This document shows positions 1 to 22,900 of a stretch of 60,000 nt of DNA, in pieces. The stretch is from the NCBI GenBank assembly GCA_030141605.1, contig JAQGDQ010000085.1, forward strand, positions 312,001 through 372,000, in the 5' to 3' direction. The translations under genes and the position numbers were made by a program. This DNA comes from Tubiluchus corallicola. Its lineage: Eukaryota > Priapulida > Priapulimorpha > Priapulimorphida > Tubiluchidae. The stretch's first letter is position 1. Every line of letters starts with the position of its first letter. The notes beneath the pieces are model-generated. The model worked only from the letters and a program-made list of their open reading frames with translations. It made no database searches and had not been told where the DNA came from.

Positions 1-359
1 TACAATCACTGAATCTAACGTGAGGCACAATAGAAACTTTTCATCCCTGTTTTCATTAATATGCAACATAGATACTGTCTAAACCATTTTGTAACACAAT
101 TAATGCCTCCCTTTTTAACTTAAACCCTGAAATTCCAACTGAAATAAAGTGAATTTGTCTAACCTAAGAGCTTTTAGTGAAATGAGCTGCGTTCAAATGG
201 GTGCCAGACAGACAAAAAACACAGATGTTATAACACTCTAGTGCAAACCAGCATTTGTAATCCAATTTTCGCTAAAACAATTGACCACCATTGTTAACTA
301 TCATTAACAGGCAAAAGGTGTTGCCAGTTAAATATTTAATGCAAGAAACCGACACTTAC

Positions 360-11528
<11,169 letters not shown>

Positions 11529-11701
11529 GATTCCGAAACTGCTTAGATGGGTATCAACATGTGACACCATACCAAGCTTTACATTCTTTTCGTTTCAAAT
11601 TTACGTGGTTGTACCAGACTATTTTTGATGATGTTGCGCCATCTATTGGAAATAAATTGTAGTAAAATTGCTTCGAATGTTCATTTTGGAACTCGTAAAA
11701 G
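11529..11701. promoter_or_regulatory. Shared divergent promoter region of MAN1A and FMR1
   Basis: Only 173 bp separate the two start codons, which point away from each other, so both 5'UTRs and core promoters must fit in or overlap this stretch unless distant 5'UTR exons exist. I see no clear TATA box in a fixed position. A CTCF-like motif is at 11636-11649. There is no CGG repeat like the one in the 5'UTR of mammalian FMR1. Confidence 0.75.
11636..11649 (-). promoter_or_regulatory. CTCF-like motif
   Basis: On the minus strand CCAATAGATGGCGC matches the CTCF consensus CCASYAGRKGGCRS at 13 of 14 positions. It lies in the middle of the MAN1A/FMR1 divergent promoter. Binding is inferred. Confidence 0.45.
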
Positions 11702-11755
11702 ATGGAGGACGAATTAGAAGTGGAAGTTCGTGGAGAAAACGACGCTTATTACAGA
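11702..11755 (+). CDS. FMR1: FMR1 exon 1
   Basis: Encodes 18 residues, [18 protein letters not shown], the first strand of Tudor 1. The ATG has A at -3 and G at +4. The donor AGA|GTAAGT is in phase 0. The 5'UTR cannot extend far before it meets the divergent MAN1A. Confidence 0.93.
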
Positions 11756-14700
11756 GTAAGTAACAGTTTATTTGACAAGTTCCAGCTTCTCCAGATTTGC
11801 AAATCTTGCGTTTGTTTTATTTAGCTACCGTTCCGTTAATGAAACGTTGTTTCAATTATTTTTTGAGGCAGAAAGTAACGATGTAATTTGACCCACCTAA
11901 ACCAGCGTGCGGAATGACTCGGTTTTTCTTAATACGGCCTGAAAATTTCTAACAAGCTAGCCTTTAGTTGTCAGAATTTAGATGTACACCTGGTTAAACA
12001 ATTGCAGTTGATGTTGTATGATAAGTAAGTTAAAGTAACGGTTGGGTACGTAGTATGGTAAATATTTCACCCAGTAATACTGTTCACCAAAGAAAATTTG
12101 GATGAAGTACCAGAGACAAACTCTCTTTGATGCGCACAGCAGCGAGGCGCTAGATTTAACTCACTTAAATGCAGACTTGGCTAGAGAAAAACTACTAAAA
12201 TTAAAGATGGATTCCAGGTCCAGACAATATACATCCAAGGATTTTTAAAGAAGCTTGCACAAGAAATAGCGGATCCAGTAACACAAACCTTCCACGTGTC
12301 GTATACTACAGGGAAAGTCCGTTAGCATGAATAATGGCAATTATTACATCTGTGTAAAAAGGACTCACCTGATAATTATCGACCCATATCACAATAAAAT
12401 CATGGAATCAATCGTTAGCATCAGTGATGTCGTATTATAACACTTGCTAGATAACGTCTTAATAAGGAACTCACAACAGTAGTTTTCTAACTGTGGAAGG
12501 TCATGTATAAGTAACCTGTTGGATTTTCTGGAAGATGCAATACCAGCATTTGACAAAGGAAACCCAATTAATATAGTTGGATTTTCAGGAAGCCTTTGAC
12601 AAAGTGTCACATGTCAAACTGATCAACAAATTAAAAGCAATGGGCATAAAGGGTCACTTATTAGCACTGATAACAAACTGGCTTAAAGACGTCACTATAA
12701 TATTATCAAAGTTTACTGGTGATTGTAAGATCTATGTTATAAAAGGTAGGCAATATAAAGGACTTATTGGAATTTAGACAGTGACTCTTTCAGTGGTCAG
12801 TGAACGAATGATATTCCATCCAGATAAATGCTAGGTAATGCAAGTGGACTATGACAACCCATATCAGGAATAAAACATCAACGGCAACCTACTTGTCAAA
12901 GTCAGAGAACAAGCAGACTTGGGTGTCAAACTAAGTGACAATTTTAAGCCAACATTACATATAACAGAAAAAGTAAAGAAGTCTAACTAACTGCTTGGAA
13001 TGATCAGAAAGAATTTTAGTAATAGGTCTATTGCAGTAATTATACCTGTGTATATATATATACATATATACCTTTACATATACATATATAAATCCATGAT
13101 GACCAGTTACAGTTTAGAGTATGCATCATCACTCACTCAAAGTGTGGAATCCATATTATTCTCAAGATGTTAAACTAATCGAAAGTGTTCAAAAAAGAGC
13201 CTCAAAACTCTACGCTACAGCATTATCAACAAGAAGCTTGGCATGCCCCAAGGGATTATGGAAACTTCGACCTCACTTGTTAGCAATACACAAAGGTAGT
13301 TGTGACCAATTTCAAACATGCAAGTTTCCAATGGCACAAACATGTGTTACAAATGAAGATATACATGAAAGAAGACTTAGAGGAGAGCATATGGCTAACT
13401 GCTTAAATGCCATACAAGACTGAAAATATGCAGAAATCTCTATTTCCGATTTGTAATAAATCGTGGAAAACAGTACCACAAGCTGCAATAGATGAGCACT
13501 GCAAACTTAAACCAATACATAGATCGCAGAACGTCAAACAACCAGCGGGGGTCCACGTCGCCGTGACCAATGAGGCTCTTTTATTTAGCGCTTACTGTTG
13601 TCCTATTGCTGAGGGCTTTACTCACATGCCCAGCAATATTTGCACTTAAAACCTATATGAAATATACAGCAATAACGTATGTTCATGATTATTTTTGCTT
13701 TCTTCTTGCCATAAAAAGCCTTATGCAGCTAAAATCTGTTAATAGTAGTGAGTATAATGAAGCATTGTGCTTAGAGCACATGTAATGCGGATGTTCACTA
13801 TCCAGAAAGATTATGAGGAGTTTGACTTGTAAGTTTCCCCAACCCAAAAACGACTTAGACAAGTGTCATCATTGGGTCAAGGCATGCGAGAAGCCACATG
13901 AACAGCTCAACCCATTAAAAATTAATAAAAATCGTGCAGTTTACTCAAAGAGGAGTTTTTTAATCCTGCTGCCTACTTGTAGAATGTGTCGTGCTAAATC
14001 AGGACTTGACGCACTACAATAACATATTCCAGATACTGTACTGCAAAAAATACGATTTTTTTGTTGAGTATGGCTGTCTGAATGTACAGTAATATAGTTA
14101 AATAGTTCAGCTGGGCTAACTCACTTGATTTTTATTTAATTTATTCAGTTTTTGTGTTTATGTTAGAATTAGGTACAAGACACTAAAATAATTTGTTTTT
14201 GGTGTAAGTAAAGGTGTTATGAAAATCTTTCTTTACAACACAACATGTAAAGCAAAGTTAACACAACGTTTCATGTTTATTATTATGGTAACGCTTTTAT
14301 TGTAATTATGTTTGAAACTTCGCAATAAATCTTGATATAGTGCACATATCCTTGCATATAATAATTAAGTCGTCTTCGTAAGGATTTACTAGGCAAGTTC
14401 TTATAGTTTGGTTTGTAGCACAATGATACATTTTCCGGAATTGCCGATAAATCACTTGAAATACACCCATTTTCCATGTTTTCACACTTGTTTATATACT
14501 GTAGTGACTTGCAGCGAGTGAGTGTTTGTGAGAACGTGTGTTACGTGATCAAGCTAGGTCTAAACACCACTTGCAATCTATCTAGTTAAGAACAAAATAG
14601 GCACTTACATTGAAGAGGTGGGAAGTACAAATCTGGAATGTCTCTGCAATGGTGTGCAGTATTGCCACATATAATGTGCATCTACAGCCCTTTGTACTAA

Positions 14701-17700
14701 GCTTTTGCACTTAAGGAAGACCACCCTAGAAAGATAATCAAGCACGAAGAGTTTTGAATAATCAGTGGTATGGGGGAAGGGGGTCTTCCCAGATAAGTTT
14801 TAGATAAGTCTTTTGCTACTTCATTTGCAGCCTTGCAGACATAATCGATGATGATGTGGATCACGAATCCCTTGATCATGGGCTACGAACATTTTCAGTT
14901 AATAAGCCGGTGGGTTAACTGAAACCTGGCTTCGTTTATAACAAGCTTTTCTAAAATGTAATGCAAAATTGGCAGCGAGGCATTTGAATGATAAGACTTT
15001 TTGCACTGACCTGAAGATAAAACACGCTTGTTTCGTCCGAAATTATTTATCCTGCACGAGAAAATCAAAATATATGTGGATCCACTTCAAAACTCGAAGC
15101 CATTCGTATGGATCATTACAGTTACATGTCAAGCAAACCATTCAGAAATCACTGCACACTTTATTTACTAATTAATATTATTTGGTGTATTTCAGGCTTA
15201 CATTCGTGGTGTTGACCTCAGAAGTAAAGAAGTGACTGTAGCATTCGAGGATAATTGGCAGCCAGAATGCAAAGTGCCGTTTTCCAAAGTGAGAAAGCCT
15301 CCTGCCAATTTTCGGCAAGGGCAGAAGTTTGATGTGAAGCAAGGAGATGACGTCGAAGTACTTTCTGTGAGTGTGACTTTTTTTTATTAAACTTCGTTAG
15401 CTATTATTTTGTGCATATAAAACTTTTGCAGTTAAAACTAAGCTGAATAAATTGATGATGGCCTCAATGATCAACCGTGTCTTGATACTCATTTTTGCCC
15501 TGAAATGACAGATTTATAACTAGAAAAAGTAAATGATATGAACAAATATTTGGAGAGATTTAAAAGCACTTCTGGAGACGCTTGTAATTTACTTTTTTTC
15601 TATTACGAATAAAATTGTAATTTCGTTAGACCTATAAACTTTGATTACAACCATAGCCTATTAACTAAGCTGTCCTTTTTATAACAATGCTAGTAATAGA
15701 TGACCAGTCTGATCTCAGAATTATGATACTATGATTTACCTACTAGTCTTACATTGTAATTATAACACTAAATATGTCCTGCCATGCTAACTGAGTCAAC
15801 CCGAAGGAATTTTTATCATAGACTTTGCATCGTCCGTTTAATTTTTTTAAACTATATACACGCCCGTGAATCTTTTCATGAATTTTTGCTCGATAATGTG
15901 GTCCTTTTTTCAGGTGCTTTCTCATGCTGGACCAGCAACTACGAGGCCTGAAGATGAAGTTTATGCCTGGTGGCAGGCAAAGGTCCAAATGGTAAAAGGA
16001 GATTTCTTTGTAATCGAATTCCTGGGATGGGAGTCAACTTACAATGAAATTGTCACCATCGACAGGTGAATTATCCTTTTTTGAGTGTAATCTTATTTAA
16101 AATGTTTTTAAATAACAAGTGGATAGAGGTTTTTGCTTCACGGACAGTCTACAGGACGCTTTTTCAGGCAGTGGGACACAAGTTTTTTATTTAAAACATT
16201 TCCCTAAAATTTTTAATGAAAAAAACTTTAGATGCTTTTCCCCTCTTTATTAGCAAAAATAACAAATCTGTTACACATTCTAATATTCACCTGCTTTAAG
16301 TCTGTTGTAAGCCTTGTCATTTTAGAAGTCCAACTTTTCAAATTTTTATGGGGCTTTGCTCTTAAACCTCTAACTCTTTGTTGCAACCCCTGATCCTGGT
16401 ACACTAATTTATAGTCCTTGGGACATATGTAAGGTTTTCCACCTCTGGTGGTAGGACTGAAATCTAGGTCATTGTCAAGAATAATTTTTCTGAACAGATA
16501 ACGATATCTGTGTCATTTTCTTTCGCTTATATTTTCTTTTAACTTTGAGTGTGACATCTCTATGTTTGTTTTAAATTGTGTATGTTTCCCTAACAAGTTC
16601 GTTTGATTACATACTTTCTGATTTGTTTTAGGATTCGTCCTCCAAATAAAAATCCTCCAATAACAGAAAAATGCTTCTTTTTTACATCGATACCCGTTCC
16701 AGAAGACCTGCGAGAATACTCTAGGAATATCAACCACCACAAAGAATTCCGAAAGGCCATAGGCGCTTCTCTGGTATACTACGTAGAAGACGATGCAAGT
16801 CTAGTTGTTATAAGCACCAGTGAACAGACTAAAAAACGTGCACTTATGCTTAGTGAAATGCATTTTAGAAACTTGCGACAAAAAATTCTACTTCTGGCTA
16901 GAACAGAAGAGGCCGCCAAACAGCTAGAAAGCACAAAGCTAAATGTCACATCTGGCTACATGGAAGAATTCTCTGTGAGGGAGGATTTAATGGGACTTGC
17001 CATTGGTGCTCATGGTGCCAACATACAACTAGCCCGTAATGTTGAAGGCGTAACAAATATCGACCTTGATGAAAACAGCTGCACCTTTAAGATCTATGGC
17101 GATACAGAAGACTGTGTTAAGAAAGCTCGCAGTTACTTAGAATATTCTGAAGAATCTATGCAAGTGCCCAGAGATCTCATTGGTAAGGTTATTGGCAAGA
17201 ATGGTCGAATTATTCAGGAGATAGTCGATAAATCGGGCGTCGTCCGAGTTAAAATTGAAGGCGATTCCGATCCTAATGCCAGTGTCGAGCGCAGGGAAGG
17301 CTTGGTGCCATTTATATTTGTTGGAACTGTTGAAACAATTAACAATGCTGTAGTGTTGTTGGAATATCATTTGGCACATCTCAAAGAAGTTGAACAACTT
17401 CGCATGGAGAAGTTGGAAATTGACCAACAGTTAAGAAACATTGGTGTCATGAATCAGGGTGCTACGTTTGGTAGAGGTGGCAAGGCTCCTGATGATGACA
17501 ATTTTCGGGGTCGTGGGCGTGGCCGAGGATATCCGTTCAGGGGAGGGCGAGGTCGAGGCGGTCGTGGTGGTGCATGGAATTACATTGGCGGAGATGAACT
17601 GCCACCTAGTGACTACCCACCTGATTACGATGGTGGTTATCCAAGGCGAGGCAGAGGCTCATCACGTGGTGGCCGATTTAGAGGACGAGGTCAAGGAAGA

Positions 17701-18399
17701 TCTGGGTTTCCTCCATTGCCATCAAGTTCAGAAGTATCAAGGAATGAGACACCTGAAAGAGACGGAGCCAAATATTCAGATTTTGGAAGTGGTAGGGGCG
17801 ATGCCAGGCGGCGAGTGACAGATGATGAAGATACGGTTCTTGATAATCGTGACCCTGAGGTCTCGAGTGTAGCTAGTGTGGAAAGTGCATCATCTGTAGA
17901 ACCAAGCAGTGGAAATGCGCTTAACAAGAGAGTCAAGCGAAAACGGCGCAAGAACTTACGGAAGCAACCAAGTGGCCAGGATGGCTTACCTCCCAATGGC
18001 ACAACGAAACCAGCTATTGCAGGAACCTCAAATGGAATTGACAGCCGCAATGCAAATAACAATAATAATCTTGAGAGAAGTAGATACATGCCAGCTAGGA
18101 ACACTGCTTCATCTAGGAGACCAGACCTCTGGCGGCCCTATGGCAGGGGTAATTATAGAGGGCGAGGGCCTTATTCTGGTCGAAGTAGACCATATTATGG
18201 TAGAGGTCGTCCATATTCTACCAGAGGCAAGACTCATGTTGAATCTTACCAAAAAGGCATGGTGAATGGCATGAGCAGCTCTGTGGAGTCCGAAAGACAT
18301 GATCGTCCCGAAGATGACTGGGGTCATGATAACGAGAATGATGATAGTCACGATTGGATTGATGACGACAAAGCAAAAGTGGAAAGTGAAGACCATTAA
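11702..18399 (+). CDS. FMR1: FMR1/FXR-family RNA-binding translational regulator, complete
   Basis: Cytoplasmic RNA-binding protein that represses translation of bound mRNAs on polysomes and in granules. Exons 11702..11755, 15196..15366, 15914..16065 and 16632..18399 sum to 2,145 nt (714 aa). Domains: tandem Agenet/Tudor modules about 1-120; KH1 about 238-296 with GAHG at 251-254; KH2 about 301-376 with GKNG at 314-317 and Ile313 at the position of human Ile304; NES-like [12 protein letters not shown] about 382-393; RG/RGG tracts about 418-442, 462-482 and 627-658; basic NLS-like [13 protein letters not shown] about 558-570; acidic C-terminus. The KH2 variable loop is short, as in insects. 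The start (aagATGG) opens on a conserved ExxVEVR beginning. Most invertebrates have one FMR1/FXR gene, so FMR1 here means the family, not strictly the vertebrate FMR1 paralogue. Confidence 0.97.
12080..13423 (+). mobile_element. Decayed CR1/L2-type non-LTR retrotransposon (reverse transcriptase remnant)
   Basis: Across frameshifts and stops, all on the plus strand in the right order, one can read [22 protein letters not shown] (about 12256), DNYRPIS (about 12370), [11 protein letters not shown] plus a [13 protein letters not shown] helix (about 12577), DCKIY, a [13 protein letters not shown] block (about 12918) and [22 protein letters not shown] (about 13150). These are reverse-transcriptase and C-terminal blocks of the CR1/L2/Jockey group. 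The palm segment with the catalytic YADD motif is missing, so the copy is dead. Confidence 0.85.
13052..13090 (+). repeat. TA-rich microsatellite inside LINE remnant
   Basis: Interrupted runs of TATATA and ACATATA split the LINE remnant between its LLGMIRKNF-like and LKVWNPYY-like blocks, probably a later expansion. Confidence 0.6.
13812..13995 (+). pseudogene. THAP-domain-like fragment
   Basis: The frame includes [19 protein letters not shown] followed by [16 protein letters not shown] and VYSKRSF. This resembles the second half of a THAP zinc finger (F-x-F-P, W-x-x-A, V-C-S-x-H-F), but the Cys-x-x-His pair is altered to YSKRSF and the N-terminal Cys pair is not evident. It is probably a relic of a P-element-like transposon or of a THAP gene. 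No flanking exon was found. Confidence 0.35.
15196..15366 (+). CDS. FMR1: FMR1 exon 2: Tudor 1
   Basis: Encodes residues 19-75, from [20 protein letters not shown] to DDVEVLS. Acceptor tatttcag|GCT, donor TCT|GTGAGT, phase 0 at both ends. The NWQPE block is the classical FMRP Tudor signature. Confidence 0.95.
15914..16065 (+). CDS. FMR1: FMR1 exon 3: Tudor 2
   Basis: Encodes residues 76-125 and part of 126, with [20 protein letters not shown] and [10 protein letters not shown]. Acceptor ttttttcag|GTG, donor AG|GTGAAT (phase 2). The segment [15 protein letters not shown] between Tudor strands is a few residues longer than in vertebrates. Confidence 0.95.
16632..18399 (+). CDS. FMR1: FMR1 exon 4: KH0-KH1-KH2-RGG and C-terminus in one exon
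   Basis: A 1,768-nt uninterrupted coding exon for residues 126-714. Acceptor gttttag|G joins to exon 3 as an Arg codon. It covers VPEDLRE, KH1 ([18 protein letters not shown]), KH2 ([19 protein letters not shown]), the NES and all RG-rich tracts, and ends ...KVESEDH-TAA. Vertebrate FMR1 splits the same part over many exons. Long ORFs in other frames here are shadows caused by the biased RG-rich composition. Confidence 0.97.
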
Positions 18400-19949
18400 A
18401 TACAAGAAACTCAAAACACAGAGAGTGAGAAGGATGAGGCTTTAATAAGATCTTGATGGCCTTGCATTCTTCATGAGCTATGCACTGCAATGCGTTTGCA
18501 GTCCGCTTTGCGACTGAACAGAGTTCAGGCATCGCAGTTTGAATTTGGCATTTTTCATAATATATTGTCCACTTATTGAACTTGAAGGCAGCATGCCGGT
18601 TTGGTGTTAAAATTTGAAGCATGAAATGTTACAAGTGATGGTTTGTTCGTACTGCAACAAAAATCGGACTAAATAACCAGTTGCTATCAGAGTACTGAGG
18701 AGTGTTCTTACCAATACTAGACCGTTTTTAAATATGATTTGCCATCGTAGTGGTTTACCAGTTAGTGCACATGATTAAATTTTGTATTATTTAGAAATTT
18801 TTATTGCGTTAATTGCATGGCTTGTGAAAAAGTATGGTATATTTGGTGAATGTTCACAATTTGTAGCTTTGTGCTAATAGTTTGTGAGGAAAATCTTGCT
18901 CCTAAGTTTTCGTGAAATGTTACATTTGTTAAAAATAATCTCGATACACTTAAACTTGTTTCCTATTGCCGTAATTGGATATTTTGGCAACGTTTTTTGC
19001 AACGCTCGTTTTTTTTGTAATTTTTGTCTTATTAAGAAGACTGTAATGTGGAAAAAAGCTAACTTAACCTAAATGCCAAGTGTTGAGAAACAAGTTTAAA
19101 TGTACTGAAGTGTTATGAATGTGTAAACAAGATGCCCGAACGTTGCATGAATAAATATTAGTCGAAATACTAAGAAATGTAGACTGCTTAGGACTTTTCA
19201 GTTTTGCAACTTGTTTTCACAGTGTAAGACTTGATTTATGTGTACTCATGATCAGTAAGCATTCATAAATAGCATAGAAATGATGTTCTATTATTGCATA
19301 CTGCTTGCAGCTTCTTAGAATGGTAAATGATTGTATCTTAAGATTCTGATGCTTTAGTTCTTTTGGATAACTTATTGCTTACGAGTGCTTTTAGTTATTA
19401 AGAGAATTGCATAGTAAAGTTTTCATTTTCATGAATGCTGAAATGCCTTGTACTTTATTTACATAGAAAAAATATAGAAATACATTATTTTTACATTAGG
19501 ACTCTTGCATTTAGTTATTGTTCTGCTCTGTTAGTTTACTTATTGATCTTTTATTAGCAGGTTATGGTATTTTTTTCAATTGCTAGTTTATTATATGACT
19601 GCGTATTCTTCTTTAGTGATGTTTTATATTTACAAGTTTTCACACTCTATTTAGACCTTTCTTTAAAACTGAGTAATTGTGTTGTGTGATGCATACGTTT
19701 CATTGCCACTTGTTTTTGGAACAGGTCCTTTTTTCAAAAAATCTCTGCCCGTCTATCTTAGAACATAACTGTCTATAAAGTAAGCAGCACTTTTTTGGAC
19801 TAGAGCTTGCGTACATTTTTCTCACCACAAATTATTGTAATCAGCTTGTACTGCATAATATTAGTTAGGATGTTAGGAGAAATTGTTTTACATCCCCAAG
19901 TTCGTAATTACATGACTTATGCCAGAGAGAATTGTTATGTACAAATAAA
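18400..19949 (+). other. FMR1 3'UTR (probable) with poly(A) signals
   Basis: AU-rich sequence without coding potential after the TAA. AATAAA hexamers at 19150-19155 and 19944-19949 are the likeliest polyadenylation signals, giving 3'UTRs of about 0.8 or 1.6 kb. Confidence 0.5.
19150..19155 (+). terminator. Candidate FMR1 poly(A) signal AATAAA
   Basis: First canonical hexamer downstream of the FMR1 stop codon on the plus strand. Confidence 0.4.
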
Positions 19950-22900
19950 TGATCTAAATATTGGACCACCAAGCAGAGACTAGGCAGAGGTGAAATACTT
20001 GAGGAATGTATTAGTCCAGTCAGAATTGCTTGTGGTCCATATAAATGAATAGACCTATATTATGATAAAATGCAAGAACTTGTATTTTATATGATACTTG
20101 ACACCCTGCATAATCAGAATTTCGAATATTTCGGAAAGGTTTCTTTTAATAACACTAATGAAAGATGTTCATTTAAAAGTGTGTTGATGTTAGCATGTTG
20201 AAGCACATACTGAAAGAACTGTCTGTCTTATTTTGCCCTCTATCAGATGTCAATGTGGGGCAAAACAAATGTTCTTGCTTCTCTCACATTATGGCGATCA
20301 TTGAACAAGAGAGAAACGCACTGGCTACATCTTCAAAAAAATGTAATTAGTCAATTTGTGACTGAGCAATTGATGGATAGGTGCTGAGTATATTTATGGC
20401 ATATATGTTTGCAGCATGTGTGGGTTGGAGTAAAGAAAAAAAACAGACATTGTATTTTTGTGGTCGTTTGTATTAATATCATCGTTTTGCAGCTTTTAGA
20501 ATTGTTTGTATAGTTCTCGTCTGTATTGGCACTGAATAAGTCAGTTAAAATGTTTAGTTTGTTATAATTATTATTGTGTTTATTAGTTGCTTATTCATTT
20601 TGTTTGTTTATCTCTCGCTGATTTATTTGTTCAATATTTATTTAATGATTGTGATGTTATGAAAGGTGTTTTCTATATTGTTCAATTACTTTTAACTCGA
20701 GTTGAAAACTGGCTGTCTGTAAGTCGACTGTCTTGTGCAGTTTGTTATAGTAAAAATTTGTTGTGTAGGACATTATAACTTAATTTACTAAAACGACTTT
20801 GAAGTAATACTTATGCCAGTTTCAGTTCACCTAATTACTGTTATCACTTCGTTATTTTATTCTTTTTGTGGTAATTCAATGTCATATGATTGCGGACCCT
20901 GTATGAAACCCACACACGCAATGAAGATCATTTCAGAATTCGATTCAGCAACGTTTATTGCTCAGTCATTCAAAATGTATTCCGCCTGATTGATGCTTGA
21001 AAATGTGTGTGCATCGTAATTCTGTATTCCAACCCTAAGCTTCGATCATTGCAACAGGCGAGTTTAAGGTTAAACTTATGATAAAGGAGGTAAGCGATTA
21101 AGAATCTAGACAAGCCTCTTAAATAACAGACTAAGAGTGAAACCGATAAAGGACCTAAAGGCATCGTATAAATATATGTAGATGCCATTGATGTATCTCG
21201 ATGATAGAAACAAATGTACCGGACATAGATGCTTTTCTCTACTATTAAATTTATTTACTTCATTGTAATAAGACTATGTTGTTCGATTGTTTCCTTTTTC
21301 ACTTGCATCATCTCACAAAAAACATGTGTAACATGTAGAAATATGTCACAGAGAAATACGTTTATTGCTGCAGTTCGACTGGTAAAGACTGAAGGTCAGT
21401 TGCATTATGTACCTCTGCGAGATTTTGTGTTATTTACATTGCATGGATGAACCATTTCATTTTGTCACAAAACAAGACGAAAATACTTTTGTTACGTAAT
21501 GTATTGCTTTATAATATTATAAGTTATACATATCATATTATCAATAACCACTTTAAGGAATGTAATTTAACATGGTTGCTTTATCACAAGACAAAATAGT
21601 AAAATTATCAAGAATTGCATATATAAATATTAATACTTTCTATACTATGAAATATCGTGCAAATCAGGCAATATTTACGGACGGGTGAACATGTCATTGA
21701 TAAAATTAGAAAAAATTCTCTTCATAACACAGTAGTGCAAATGGTAAATTTTATAAAATAACTGACAACCACTAGTAAGCAAATTGGTAAAAATATCCCA
21801 AAATACAGAATTTTTATACTTTTTTTATTAAAACAACATTTCAGCCCCTCTACCAATCATCAATAGGCAAAATAACCAGAGCAGTTAAAAAGGTGATTCA
21901 ATAAAATGTATAAGAAAATTATATTTACTGTGGGATATTTCTACCAATTGCTATATTTTTCTTGCTATTAAGTACATAGGCAAGTTATTTTCAGGTTATT
22001 ATTAATAAAATTGAAGTGAAATCGTTGCAAATTGTTGCACAGTGAGCTCATGAACACAAAAAAAACTTTTAAGCCACAATTCTGAATTCTACCAACATTC
22101 TTCATTGCTTGCTAATAGGCTTTCATTAAATGTCATCGAGCCCAATTAAGCGTGCAGACCCTAAAATTCCCCTTTCTGAACTGTCTCAGTGCGTCAGCAA
22201 CCATATGCTGTACAGAGTCATATAAACAAACTTCAAGAACTCTGTGAACTTCTTACGTTTCACAAAACAATTCGCACGTTTAGGCAGTTAAAGCGACAGG
22301 CAACTGGGAACTCTAGGCTGAACAGCTTGCTCATATCATAATTACTAGCACATGGGAAAGCAGCAGACTGTAATGGCTAATTAGAAGCCAGTTCTCTATG
22401 GCTTCACCCAGTCTACTGCCACCAGCGTGCCTAGTGGATGTTTTGACCCAGATGTATATTTTGACAAATGCTTCAGTTACACTGAAACAGGCTATAATGC
22501 AAAGCGGGGTCCACATCGGCTGGCTAACAACCACAGGGAATGCATACAATGATGCTGTATCGAAATCACATTCACTTTTAAGGCACAGACGATAACAGCT
22601 AATGGACACAGAACACCAGAAGTCAACTAAACTTGCTAATTAACAGTGCTTTGGTATTCAGATATCCCTGCTCACACAACACAAATGAACATACACCATT
22701 TTCTAAGGAATGCCTACACGAATATAACAATTCTCCAAAATCGTGATAATATTATTCAGCTGGTCGGAATCAGAAATTATTACTGTATGTTAAAACCGCT
22801 GTAAACTACAAAACTAACCTAATTGGTCCCAATTTCTCCAGCTGATGGATGGAATGGGTAAAATGGTCCTTCCAACCTTTTACAACTTACTGGTGCACAA

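Larger units (their letters stand above)
11756..15195 (+). other. FMR1 intron 1 (3.4 kb) with transposon debris
   Basis: Holds a decayed CR1/L2-type LINE (about 12080-13423) and a THAP-like fragment (about 13812-13995). The rest, including 14030-15190, shows nothing I can name; short ORFs there have no recognisable domains. Confidence 0.7.

Noticed and set aside
11529-11570. Upstream in-frame ATG of MAN1A adding 14 residues
   Set aside because: Context is acceptable, but the next ATG gives the N-terminus expected for the family; kept as an alternative only.
11580-11701. Search for a CGG repeat in the FMR1 5'UTR
   Set aside because: No CGG tract is present; the mammalian expansion repeat has no counterpart here.
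17459-17818. Long ORFs in other frames and on the opposite strand within FMR1 exon 4 (also 17691-18104, 17909-18265, 18218-18622)
   Set aside because: They are shadows of the biased Arg/Gly-rich coding sequence, with no start context, splice sites or domains.
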